64,000 nt of DNA, from the NCBI GenBank assembly GCA_030411725.1, contig MU839828.1, forward strand, positions 1,798,001 to 1,862,000, in the 5' to 3' direction. A program made the position numbers and the translations under genes. This DNA is from Echria macrotheca. Taxonomy: Eukaryota; Ascomycota; Sordariomycetes; Sordariales; Schizotheciaceae. The notes under the pieces are model-generated. The model worked only from the letters and a program-made list of their open reading frames with translations, was not told the origin of the DNA and did not search any database. Shown in pieces: positions 1 to 12,700 of the stretch (within the stretch, counting starts at the first letter, position 1; each line of letters opens with the position of its first letter).

Positions 1-2754
1 TCGAAGTCGACTCGAGAGGAGAGCCACCAGGGAGGATCTCCCAGTGGTCGAAGACAGACTGCGGGAAAGCCTGGCCGGAGGTGGCGGCGCGGAGATCGCC
101 GTTGAAGCCGAACGACTCCATGACGGGGAGGTAGGCCTTGATGTTGAACAGAGGAGTACCAGGGCGCTGCTCCTCGCCGAAGACGTGACCTCTCCGGCGG
201 GTGAGGACACCGTAGACACCACCCATAGCGCTCTCGGGAACCTGAATTTCGACAAGGAAGATGGGCTCCTGGAGGGCGGGGTCGGCCAGGAGAGTGGAAG
301 CATAAAGGACACGGCGGGCAGTGGGAATGATCTGACCACCACCGCGATGGATGGCATCGGCGTGCAGGGTAACATCCATGATGTTGAAGCGGATGGAGCG
401 CATGGGCTCCTCGGCAACGGGACCCTCACGAGTTGCCCACTGGAAACCGGAGACGACCGAGTCCTTGATTTCGTTGAGATATTGAACGGCCTTGGTCTGG
501 TCAACCAGCAAGTTGGCGCCGTTCGTGTCGGGGCCAAAGGCCCAGATCTTGCGGGCGTCGGTGACGTCCCAGCCGAAGTCGTCAGCAAGGGTACGGGCAC
601 GAGCCTTGAAATCGTCACGGGGCCCAATGCGGCCGGCCTCGATCTCCTTGGCAAGCTCCTCATCCATAGGCTCAGCAACCATGTAGAGACGGTTGTGCTT
701 GTTGGGAGACTTGGACAGGGCCGTGATGCTCGACTTCTTGGCGACAGTCTCGCGGTACTGGACGACGGGATCCGAGATGATGAGAGGGACACCGGCGTGA
801 TCCTCCTCGAGATCCTTCAAGCAAATCTCGAGATGGAGCTCACCAGCACCAGCAACGACGTGCTCACCAGACTCGTTGGTCAGGGTCAAGACGCAAGGGT
901 CAGACTTGGACAGACGCTTGAGACCTTCGACCAGCTTGGGAAGATCCTGGGCGTTCTTGACCTGGACGGACCGCTGCACGACGGGGGAGACGGAGAACTT
1001 CATAACCTTGAGGTTGTGGGCGGTCTCGCTGGTAGTGAGGGTACCAGACTTGAGCAGGAACTGATCGATACCGACCAGGCCGACAATGTTGCCAGCGGGC
1101 ATGTCGTCAATAGGCTCGACCTTGCCACCCATCATGAGGACGGTACGCTGGATAGCCTTGATGAACAAGTCCTCCTTCTTGCCGGGGGTGTAGTTGGGGC
1201 CCTGGATGCGGACCTTGAGACCCGAGCGGACAGTGCCCGAGAACACACGGCCGAAGGCGTAGAAACGGCCCTTATCGGAAGTCGGCACCATCTTGGAAAC
1301 GTAAAGCATGAGAGGACCCTTGGGGTTGCAGTCACGGATACCAATGGCAGCCTCGTCATCGAGCGGGCCCTCGTAGAGGGTCTCAACACGGTACTTCTGA
1401 GCAGTAACGGGCGAAGGAAGGTGAAGAATCATCATCTCCAACAAGCAGTCGGCGGCGGGAAGGAATGTCCGCATGACGGCCTTGAGGAGCTGCTTGCCCT
1501 CCTTATCACGGTCCTCGGTGGGAAGCTTGAGGTTCAGCTTCTCGAGGAGGCTGGCGATCTCGTCCTTCTTGAAGTTCATGACAGCGGCGAAGATCTTGAA
1601 GATGGGGTCCAGGATGAACTGGCAGAAAGCGCGCTCAAGCTGCTGGCCCTCGTGGGTGCCGTTCTTCGTCCACTTCTTGGTCTTGGGGTTGAAGTAGTTG
1701 TCGCCCTAGAAGGTGGTTAGACTAACACGACTAAGCCAACAGTGATATGTGTCTTACCCAGAGACGCTCCATCATCTTGTTCCGGTCAACACCGAACTTC
1801 TTGGCGTACCGGATGGCGAACTGACGGATAGTGAAAGCCCAACCATGCAGACCGGAGCCGAAGGCGACGGTACCCTTGTCGGGGTAAACCTGGACATCAC
1901 CGAGGGCCTTGTCCAGGTAGGTGGAGATAATCACGTTAACGGACTCGATGGTACGCGAGAAAGACTGGTACAAGTCCTCCTTGGTGACCTGCAGTTCGAG
2001 GAGAGCGCGATCGACCTTGTTGATGATGACAACAGGCTTGATGCGCTCACCGAGAGCTTGCCGGAGCACCGTCTCGGTCTGAACGCACACACCCTCAACG
2101 GTGTCGACGACGACGAGGGCACCATCGGTAACACGGAGAGCAGCAGTGACCTCGGAGGAGAAATCGACGTGACCGGGCGAGTCAATGAGGTTGATCAGGA
2201 AGTCCTTGCCTATACTTCTCATCAGAACCATGCTTTACAATATTGAGTAGGGGTCGTCGTACCGTTGGTCACCTGGCCAACAACGTCCTTGATATCCTCC
2301 TCGTCGGGGAGGGTGCCGTAAAGGGAGATAGCTGTGGACTTGATCGTGATACCACGTTCCTGTTCGTCCGCACGGGTATCCGTCGCACGAGCCTCGCCGG
2401 CCTTTCCGGACGAGATGATACCAGCCTTCGCAAGGAGAGAGTCGGTGAGGGTGGACTTTCCGTGATCGACGTGAGCAATAACGGACATGTTGCGCACGTT
2501 CGTGGGCTTGTCTATCGACACGTTAGAACTTCACCGTGCTCTCAGAGATCTCGAATGCTTACCCATGAGCTCACGGATCTCGTCGATCGTGAAGCTGTAG
2601 TGGAATCATGGTCAGCGCTGGGACGGGGTCTAGATGCCTTAACTCCGGGCGGGGTAGCGGGAGGAGAGCGCAAGTATTGCAAGCTGTTGGAGTGTTGCGA
2701 GGCGGCCGCGGTGATGGCAATGATGTTGGTGATGGGGGGGACTTACTTGACCAT
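1..2754 (-). CDS. EFT2: Translation elongation factor 2 (eEF2), 3' end beyond window
   Basis: Ribosomal translocase GTPase of the cytosol. Five exons are read: 2754-2747, 2594-2563, 2511-2263, 2209-1758 and 1705 to the left edge. They join in phase and restore the family N-terminus (MVNFTIDEIRELMDKPTNVR). GTPase motifs are visible: P-loop AHVDHGKST, switch RGITIKST, DSPGHVDF and NKVDR. The diphthamide-loop motif LHADAIHRGGGQ is intact; its modifiable histidine (residue 700, yeast H699) is the complement of 347-349. About 815 residues are present, and by family length about 29 C-terminal residues lie outside the window. Introns crowd into the first third, and the long last exon is intron-free, as usual for fungal EF2. 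The identification is certain; the least certain border is the donor at 2262. Confidence 0.97.
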
Positions 2755-4072
2755 TTTTGCGGTATTGACGGGTTCCTGCTAAAATGGGTTTTCGATGATG
2801 GAAAGAAGGAGCTGCCTCGAAGGCGAAGAGAATTTTTTTTCTCTTGATGGGTTGGTGTGCAAACCGAGAGCTGACAAACCAGTGTCTCGGGTCCTCCTAG
2901 GCGATCCCTTAGTTATCAGGCCGCAGACCGGATAACTCGATAGCCTGTGGAAGACGGGGTGAGGAAGGCGGCAAAGGACGATGGGAAACAACAACAGCCT
3001 GCTCCGTCGCCTTTATTTGCAGTAGGAGGGAGAGAAAAGTCAAACGGCGATGGGCGAGGGAAGGAGGGGTAAAGTGGATGGTGGGGCAAACTCGATATCG
3101 ATTTCGAGCCCCTCCATTGGCCCCCGGTCAAGTTGTGCGTCGGCTGATGCAACTGGCAACGAGCGAGGGTCAAGCCCTGCTTTGCCCCTCCTTCGGCTCG
3201 GACGAAAAGCTTCACGTCCCCCAAGCTGCTGGGGGCGTCTGACTGTTACCGATAGCCTCTATTTTCAGCTATTTTTCTACCGCTGATTTGAGCGAATGAG
3301 TCGTATGATCAGCTATCTACAGCGGCTTCTGAAGGACATCCCCAAGCCCAAATCCCCTCCCATGTCCGCAAGCTGCAGCTGTGTCTGGCCATGACCCGCT
3401 TAAGCAGGGATGGTTGGGTAAAGTTAGGGATTGGATTGGGCTCCCACAAAAATGCGATTACCCATGCGCGTCAGCCCACCAAGAGACTGCGTGCTGTCTC
3501 GAGGGCATCACTTTCACCTGCCTCGCATTGTCGGCGAAGCCAGCTTGTCATACCTACTCGGAGAGTGACGCACACCGAGGAGGGTCCCTCAAAATAACAA
3601 GTCAGTTCAGCCAGCAGCCACAGATAACAGAGCTTTGGTCCTGGGGGGTCCACACAAAATCGCGGGGTATAAAACAGCTTGGGCAGTGAGCTAGCTGCCA
3701 GGTCTCGTCCGAAATAGCTAGCTTCCAGAACCCTTCTGGTTGAAAAAAAAAAAGGAAAAAAAGCTCCTCGAGACTCTCCACTTCCATGTCATCTTGTTCC
3801 CTCAACACCCTCCAAAGCTATTCTTCCCAGGTTCCAAGCTGGATGGTCGTATCACTCCGCCAATGGGGGCAAAGCAGGACACTGGAGGTGTCGGAATTCG
3901 TTTGTGGCCAGCCTATCAGAGTTGTCAGGAGTGCTTTCTGAAGCCGACTTCGCAACAGCCCCCGTGAACTAATACTCATACGCTGTTGATTCTTCCGGTT
4001 GCTAACTAGCATGATCGCCATCCTGGGTATCTATAAATCGAAAATTCACACAGAGACGGAAGACCATCCGTG
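2755..4072. promoter_or_regulatory. EF2 promoter and leader, then 3' flank of the Hfl1-like gene
   Basis: No gene is supported here. Reading leftward into EF2, the leader just before the start codon is rich in short pyrimidine runs, and the start lies in a purine-rich context (CAAAAATGG). A CCAAT pentamer sits on the minus strand at 3116-3120, about 360 bases from the EF2 start. A TATAAAA word on the plus strand at 3668-3674 has no gene to serve. The remainder, to the stop codon of the next minus-strand gene, holds only short random open frames. Confidence 0.45.
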
Positions 4073-6107
4073 CTACCTCCCCCACACATTGTCGTCTTCG
4101 GCTGGGTATTGCACGTCCTTGCCCCCCTCTTCCTCGCCTCCATGTCCGTCCCACTGTCCCGACTCTTCCCTCACGGGACTCTCGCCATGGCTTAACTGGC
4201 CTGGACTCAGTCGTCCGCCTCCTGCGGCGTTCCTTTGTGGCTTGTGTGGGCCGGTTTCTGTGTCAACCTTAAAATCATCCTCTGTGATTTGTGTATGGGT
4301 GCCAATGGTCGGCCCGTAAGCAATTTCCAGGGGATCTTTGCCGTGATCTTGAGTGCTTGATGCTTTCTTGGCCTTCTTTTTCCCTTTCCTGTCGCCAACC
4401 CCAACCTGCGAGCCTTCAGGCGCCTCCTTTCTTCGTCTCTCGAGGGGTGCATCTGGGTTCAGTGATGGAACTGAGCTGGAAGACGATCGGTTGTAGAAGC
4501 TACCCGTCGGCGTGTTCTGGTAAATGCTGGGGTGTGGTGAATATCGCGAGCTTGCTGGTTCATTGGCCGTGATGACGGGATACTGGACTCTTTTAGTCAA
4601 CCATGCTTAACGTAAGTGACAGGTGACTCACATTCCAGTCTCCAAATTCCAGTTTCCGAGCGTTGTCATACAGCAGTTCCTCATCAGGGTCAAGAATCAG
4701 CTGTTCGAGATCGTTGTGATGGGGAGATTGCGAGTCGCTTCGTCTGCTGGGGCCGCCATTTCCTCCAAGAAGCGGAGTTGTCTGATTTATTTCATCCGGT
4801 CTCGGAATCCAATACTTAGCTTTCCCACCTCGTTCATATCGCATGCCCGCCTTGACTCGCGCCAGCCTTGATTTTGACGCTTCATGGGCCATGATTTTGT
4901 CACCAGAGTCGAAGATGCGGTAGCCGTACTTATCTCCCCTGAATGTTTCCTTGGAATCCTCGATAAGGTCCCGGACTCCGAAGGCGTCTCTCACAGCGTA
5001 CCACACAGGCATTCTGGCAGCCGAGATTCTGTTATCCGCAAAATCGTGCCAAGAAAAGGCGTACCAGTGAGCGATGGCGAATCCTGGCATCTCGCAGCAG
5101 ATCAAGAAATCCTGTATAGCGGCAGCAAGATTATCGGGAGTGTAGCCTTGAACTTGGTCTGGAATAGCGCCCAGCCAGACCAGGACGGACAAGAAGAAGC
5201 CTTGCCAGTAAGACGCAAAGATGATGAGCTTGATGCACAGGAACTTGGGAACCGGCCGAAAGGGCTTCAAGTCGTCATTCATGCAAACCCAGAACAGGCC
5301 AAGACAATACAGACTGACAGTCATGCTGATGTTGTAGACAAGGCCGCTCCAGAGGTAGCCGGAGTTCAGTCCGATATATCCCTCCTGGTATGTGCCGGTA
5401 GCCTTCATGATAACGGCAGCCAGTGAGAGAATTGGTTTCAGCCATGCGTATTGTAGGATGCCGCGCTTGATGGCGAGGAATGTGTACGGATCGGATATAT
5501 CGACACGGGGGAGAACATGGTTGAGCGGCCACAGATGATGGACCGGCTCTCGGCCATGGGTCATGATGATAAGGGCTCGCTCACCACCCAGGTAGTTGAT
5601 CAACAGCTGAAAGAATGTGTAGATTGTAAAGGCCTATAACGGTAAGCGAAGAAGCAGGCCGTCACCATATTGGGTAGTACCTCGTATATGTCTCGGATAG
5701 GATCAAAAAAGACAGACGCCTCCAGCGAGACCATGCTGACCCAAGAAGAGATCGAGTATAGTGGGACCCTATAGACGGTGTTGAGTAACACCGTAACTTC
5801 GAGCGATGAGGTCATCGACGTACATGAGGAGGATTCGCACGACATATCGCTGAAGAAGTGGCTTCCGGTAGTTTTTGCTGCATCGTGTTAGGCGAAGATT
5901 CTATCGGAATTACTGAGGGCAACGGAGCTTACGTTTGAAGCCATATCGACCTAAGAATGAAGGCATTAGCGAAAATGCAGCGAAGCGTGGAGGAAGACGA
6001 GGGTCGGCTGAGGCTTACACGATGGATGCCAAAGTCGCGGCGAGCGACGCGACACCAGCGATCGCCGTCGTCGTGGCTGCAAATTTCTGGCCTGTGCCTC
6101 CCGCCAT
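4073..6107 (-). CDS. hfl1: TMEM184 / DUF300 family multi-pass membrane protein, Hfl1-like
   Basis: Six exons (6107-6019, 5950-5933, 5877-5824, 5768-5681, 5633-4632, 4582-4073) join in phase to 586 residues. One exon is only 18 bases long and was needed to rebuild the family segment SIVSIWLQTKNYRKPLLQRY. Several hydrophobic helices follow, including PLYSISSWVSM and AFTIYTFFQLLINYLGGE, the best-conserved part of the TMEM184/organic solute transporter alpha family. After about residue 420 the protein becomes a hydrophilic, probably disordered tail rich in Ser, Lys and Pro. The fission yeast member Hfl1 sits on the vacuole membrane and binds Atg8; transfer of that role here is inference. Family membership is secure, the symbol less so. 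The gene is divergent from CSF1, with about 600 bases between the starts. Confidence 0.92.
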
Positions 6108-6704
6108 TTCCACCACCGTTCCCCGTCGAGTGGGAGGCTAGTGTAAGGCCGTTCGTCTTGGTCGGCGCAAGAAAAGCCCGGCAATACTAGAGCATGTTCA
6201 GTAGGAGACGTGTCGAAAGTTTGGGGTGTTACGTGGAGGGCGAGTTGACGAGGTGCGGCCTGTGCTTTGCGATGACGAAGGCAGCCGAGCTCGAGCTAGA
6301 CGGGAGCTTTTCCAGCAGGTACCTCAGTACCCCACGCTAGCATTTAGAGAAACGTTAGTTATGCGGGGCTTGCATGTGCTTTTTACACAAGCAAGACAAG
6401 GTACCTTTCAGCCAAGCCGCAGTGCACGGTCTTTCTCTGGAGCAGTTTACGCGACTGTTAGCAGCTCTCTCTGCTGAATGGCCTCGTGGACCAAAATCAA
6501 CCACGAACAAAACAGCTACTGGCTTTCCCAATCTCCACCCGGAGCCGCTGGGACTCTCGTTTCGGCCTCCAATCAGGATGATATAGCCCCGACCTCGGTA
6601 TTGGCTTCTGTTACCGCAAATCAGAGACGGCATGGAGGACCGCGCAATCGACATCTCCGCGAAGCAGTAGAGTGTGCCGCCACGGATCGGGCTGGGTCGG
6701 GAGC
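6108..6704. promoter_or_regulatory. Shared divergent promoter of the Hfl1-like gene and CSF1
   Basis: The 597 bases between the two start codons must serve both directions. A CCAATCAGG word at 6569-6577 on the plus strand, 136 bases before the CSF1 start, fits a CCAAT box. No TATA box is evident. Open frames here are short and unlike known proteins. Confidence 0.5.
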
Positions 6705-9700
6705 ATGGCTGGGAATGACTTTTCTATCACGTCAAATCTTGGTCCGGATCTCAATGGGTAGGTCTCTTGGCGACAGTGTTTTCCGCGGCACCGTTCCGCT
6801 AACATTTCTCGTCACTCTGCAGCCGCTTCCTGGGGACGCTGATCGGGTGCGGTCTCTTGTCCGTCGTCTTCCTGCTCTACTTCAACAGACTCTTCGCGTC
6901 GGTCGTCTCGTGGGGAATCCGAACATGGACTTGGCATCAGTATGGTGTCTACATCGACATCCAGGCTCTGCAGATATCGTTGCTCGCCGGCCGTATTTTC
7001 TTCACGGGCCTCCGGTATCACGGAAACAACGAGACGATTCTCGTCCAGAATGGCTACATAACATGGGCCTACTGGCTACGGAGAGTGCGCGAAGTGAACA
7101 TAAAGAAGGGGAGCGCTTCGAACCAGAATGCGGATGTGGTGGCAGGGGGCGATTCTGGGAAGCTCCCTTGCCGGATCAACGTGGTTTTGCTTGGCCTCGA
7201 ATGGTTTATATATAATCGGACACCGGCATATGACTCCGTTCTCGCAGGCCTGACGGATCCGGAGGGGCCCGCCACGGGCGCCGGCGGGATCGGGGTGCGA
7301 GAGGAGGATGTACCTACATCCCAGAGCCAGCTCAGGAGCAGGCGGCCAAGAAGGTTTGAGACGTCCGAAGCAGGCCCCTCCCTTGACTTCGATCATCTCG
7401 AGAAGCCGCAAAGCACCCAGGACACCGCCGAAAGTCTTTTGGATCTACCACCCCCGAGAGACTCATCTAGTTCCAGTACTTCTGCATCAGAGCATAGAGC
7501 GGCCCATGGCGGTAATGCCCATCACGATGGCGGCGAGCTACCGCTGTTGCTGCAGCTTTACCCTATTTATTTGTCCTGTGAAAAAGCAGCCGTTGTGATG
7601 GGCAACGAGAACACGAAAGCAATCCTGATTGTCAAGACGGAGTCGTTCACTGGCGAAATTGATGCCTCCGAGACAGACACGCCAGACCCGTACCGACAGT
7701 TTTATCGGCTGAACTTCCGCCACCCGGTGATTGAAATGAAAGAGAACCAGGATTTCAAAGAGGAACAAGCTGAGCGGGCTGCCAGAGAGAAACATGCCGT
7801 CCCGGTGTCAGGCCCGCCGCCCAAGCGGTCTTTTTTGCATCAGCAAAAACGTAGGGCGTTGGGTAAACTTCGGGATCTGGTCCCCTACTGGCAGAAATCG
7901 GTTGAGTCCATCTCTGTCAGCTCAAGCCGTGGTCTGGGAACGGCAGCCAGTCATATCCCTGGCTCTGCTCACTGGCAGGGCCTCTCACGATACTTGGATG
8001 ATGGGGACGATGAGAAGGCTCGCTGGGCTTCCTCGGAATATGCCGCCGTCACGACGATTCTGGACAGCCCAGAAGCGTCTCTAACCATATTCTGGGATGT
8101 TGTTTCCACAGTCCAGGACAGCCCTGCGTCTTCAGAAGAGAAAGGCCCCGGATATGCGTCCAATATCAATGGCGATGTCCCGCCGTCCTGGTCAATCAAC
8201 CTCGCCCTCAAAGGCGGTACCGTGAACTACGGGCCCTGGGCCGATCGACAAAGGGCGGATCTCCAGAGGATGTTTGCTCCCAGCCTCTGCAAAGATGCGA
8301 CGCCAGCAGCTCGTCTAGCCGTCGGAGCTCTCCGTGTACCAACACAGTTCAAGCTCTATCTGGAGCTCGAGGATGCCGCGACAATCCGTATACCAATCAA
8401 GGAGGAGTCCAAGAATTGGAGGTGGAGAGGCAAAGAGCCCGAGCCGAAGGACACGCGCACCCGCGGGCCTCGCAAAACCAAGGGGCGGTCTAGGAAGTCA
8501 GACAAGGGACCGACGGTCCATCAGCGGCCCTATGGCTGGCTTGACATCAAGATTGCAGCCAACGCAACTGTCTCTTATTCGATGGACATGGTTGCGAGCT
8601 CTTCCGGGTTCAGCAATGGCCTTAGGTTGGATTTACCGAGCGCGGAGATATCGAGCAGCGTCAACCATGAGCTTCTGTGCCGAGCCGGACGCCTACGCAT
8701 ATCTTGCGACCTTTCCAACCCTCTGCGCTGGAATGCCCTTCGACAATGGCGGTTCGACATCATCAGTCAGGATATGGAGCTCTTCCTTCTACGGGATCAC
8801 GTCTTCCTATTCATTGACCTGGTTGATGACTGGGCGAGCGGGCCTCCAGCAGATTATTTGGTTTTTACCCCTTTCAAATACCATCTGGATCTTCAGCTCC
8901 ATAACGTCAAGCTGTACTTAAACGTCAATGATGCAAATATCGTGGATAGCCCGACGGATCTTGACGACAATGCATACATCGTCATCACGAGCCCGCTCTT
9001 GCAGGTCACAACCTGCATACCAATTGACAACTACAGGCCGAGCCGTAACACGATCCCTTTCAACATCCGAGCTGAAACTGGAGTGATTGACTTGCATGTA
9101 CCACCCTGGAACACGCAGGCGGCGTTTCTCTCATCGAAAGAGGTCGGCCGTTTGGAAAATTTGCTGGTGGATGGCAGCTACAACTACAACGCAACGACTT
9201 CGCCCTCAAATACCGACACGCTGATCCTAAACGTTACTCTACAATCACCAGTCGTACATCTCTACGGATTTGTCGTCCGGTATTGCTTGAAGCTCAAAGA
9301 CAACTACTTTGGCGACGACATCCATTTCAAGACCCTAGAGGAATACCAGGAGATGATGCGACTAAAAGCAGCCAATCCGCAAGCTGAGAGCGCCAATAAA
9401 CCGCCCCCTAAGAAGTCGAACGACCTGGACGTTATTCTCAGCGTCCGAGCGGACGACCCAAAGGTGCTGCTTCCAGCCAATCTGTACTCGTCACAACGCC
9501 ATGTCCAGATTGACACAGCCTGTCTCTCTACCGACCTGCGCTTCACCAACTACTACATGGAACTTGACTTGGTTCTCGCGCCGCTGAATCTCTCACTCGG
9601 AAGCGGCGAGTCTGGCGCTGAGACTCCGATCACTTCAACATCAAGCACTCAACTCTTCGTGGATGGGCTCCACATCTTTGGTCACCGGCTCTTCGGCCTG

Positions 9701-12700
9701 CCTCCCACCGAGCCTACCTATCTTTGCAACTGGGACATATCGGCCGGAGCTGTCACCGGAGAGTGCACAGCCGAGTTTCTAAATACACTACTAAACGGCG
9801 GGAAAGCCTTTGCGTTTTCGTTTGACGACGACGAGAATGCGTTGATATCACTCTCTTCCATCATTCTTTACGATGTCACGTTCCTTCGCGCGGCTGTGGA
9901 ATCCGTCAGGTTGTGGCTTCACATTGACGATGCGGCGTTTCTGCTGTCTACTGGCAGGATCGAAGCCAACTACAATGACTGGGCGCGTTCTCACTACTCC
10001 CGACGAGCCGATATAAGAGTACCCGAGATCAAGCTGTGCTGCGTAAATGCCGAGTCAGCTGCACGGCATAAGACACGGGCTCAGCACCAAGTTGAGAGTG
10101 ACGCGCTCCTCGAAACTGACGTGAGGGTGGCTATTGTTGGGCGAAAATTCAACTTCACGGCCGAACGGGAGCTTCAGCAAAAGCTGATACGCCGAGAGGA
10201 CCAGCGGACGCTGAGGACTCCGTTCCTCTTGCTCCCCGGTCTGCTCGAAGACTTTGTTCCGGAGCCGGTTAACCCCCCCGCTCAAAGCGTTCCGTCTGTA
10301 CCTCTGCCCGTGCGGGTCGAGGACATCCAGAATGACCGGTCAACTCTCAGCTCTAGCTCCAAGGGCAGCTCAAGACGGTCCAGACCGTTGCGCAAAAAGA
10401 GCTCATTCTTGTCTTGGGAAACTTCGTCCAGCACAAACAGCGTCCTCAAGCCCTATAGCTCTAAGCGATCCAGTGTGAAAACAAGGCTCGGCGATCGCCT
10501 TCATCCCCTGAGCTCTCTGGACCAACCCGGCGGCAGCCGAGCGCACGCAAGAGAACTCTCGGCATCTACGCGCCATTCAGCCTTCTATAGCGCAGCAGGT
10601 GACTACCCCGACCGCCAGGATGTATTTCACAACACTGTCGCGTTCTCAAGTCCGTACTTTGCGCCCTACTTCCCGCTTGAGACCAGCAAGTTGAGCCACA
10701 AAGAGGCGGTTGTACAGAGTATCGAGGAAGATGATATCGTCGACGGAGAGGGAGATCTCCCAAATTTTGATCTTGGAGACGTGGACCCTGGATTTTTGAG
10801 CGACGAATATGCATATTCGAGTATCGTGATCGAATTCCCCTCAGGTATCACCGCTTTTTGCAACCCGACGACGTTGCGACAAGTTGCGGCGGTCGCGACC
10901 GCCCTCCAGCCGACAGACCCCGAGCACATATTGGACACGCTACAGGTCGACTCCATGAAGGATATATTCGGCATGCAGAAGCAGCAAAAGATGAAAGGAC
11001 ATGTTCAGGATATTTTGGTCAAGCTCCCACGGGCTGCTGTCCGCCTTATCAACTCTGATCCGGGTACTTTCGATCCTCCTGCCGGCGAAAGGGATCAATT
11101 CGATATCTCAGTCAAGAAACTTGCCCTCACCTCGAGGTCAAAGACGGAGTGGACCGACGCCTTCAAACCAGGGTCAAAAGAGTCACGTAACTCTCTTCAC
11201 TTGAGGCTCGGCTCGGCTCAGGTCTCTGCAGTGGAGAGATCCAACGCGATAGACAGCCCCCAAGCTGTGGCCCTTGCCTTGATCGAAGATGTCACGGTGT
11301 CCCTCGGAGAAAAAGACGTGACCTACCTCGACGTTGAAGTCGGGAATGTCCAGGCAAACGCCTCGTCGGAGAAAATCGAATATCTTGCATCTTTAGCTCA
11401 CCGCACGAGCGTCTTAGCTTCCGAACTCGGTGGCCTGTTTTCCGAAGCTGCCGCTCAGGAGAAATGTCGGGTACAATACCTGGTTCGACATCTCGTGGAA
11501 AGGGGGAAGGCTGCTCCTGACCCATCAGTCCTGGTCCGCCCGTCCGCCGTCCTTCGATCCGCAACGCATCACTTACGGACATTCGACTCGTGGAAACTCG
11601 CCGTTCGACTTCGCCAAATGTGGACGGCTCAATCGCCCGCTGACAAAGAGCGAATCAAGTATGATTGTCTGAGCCCTCCACGGGCCGTTGCCGATGGCAT
11701 GGCTAGAGGGGAGGTTGTATCGGCCTTTGAAAAGTGGCGAAGCTGGGACTTGGGGGACTTGGCGGAGAGCGTATTGTTGAATCTGGTCTTTGGGCCTCAT
11801 CGTGACAAGGCATCGAGCTCATCGTCTGGCAGGCCAATTCTAGCCGTCGCGAAACTCAAGCGCTTGCAGCTCGCATTAGATCCTGGGCCAAAGCAGAACG
11901 AAGCCAGCCTCCTGGATCTTACCGTAAGGCTCAACAGCAAGTCAGGGGCGCCGGGTGACGGGAGCCGGAGAGGCGAGGGCGAAGTCGGGCCTTCGATAGT
12001 CATGACTATTCATTGCGCTGATGCGGCTGTTAACCTGAATTGGGAGCTATGTGAGATGGCCGGCACAATACTAAAGATGCTCAGCAAAGTCCAGCCCGAG
12101 GAACCGCCCAGTCCAAAGGATACTATGGGCTCTCCAACGTCGAAAAGCCGCACGGGGGAGGCGTTTCACTGCGTTTTCTTTCTCGGCCACGGTTCCGTCA
12201 CTCTTGAAGCAATCAACCTCCATGCATCTTCCTCGGGCCATGGAATCAAAGCTTCCTTGCTGACCCGGAAGGGTACGAATAACTCAAGGGACACAGACTT
12301 CATTCTCGGTTGCAATTCGATCAACTCCAGCGTCCGGAGCCACTCTCAAACTGTCGCAAAATTCCTCATTGACAAGCCAAGCGTCTTCATTTCCCATGAG
12401 TTTCAGACCACTCAAACCACAGATTCACACACGACAAAGGTCACAGCCAGCAGCAGGTATCTGAGCATTGCTGTGAAGCAAGATCCCATCAATCTAGCAG
12501 AGACTGTCGATCTCGTTGTACAAGACGAGGTTGCACAAATCTACCGGTTGAAGAACCAGGTGCTGAGTTCGCCCAGAGTCAGGTCTCCGCCGGCCAAGAA
12601 AATTTCCGACCGCCTAGCCGCTTTCCGTGTCAACGTGGCCATGTTTATGGACGAGTATACTGTCAGTGTACCCCTCCTCCGCACCCTAACCTATACGGTG

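Noticed and set aside
44..1720. 558-codon open frame on the plus strand
   Set aside because: It lies wholly opposite the EF2 exon. Strong codon bias in EF2 leaves the antisense frame free of stops, and the translation has no domain.
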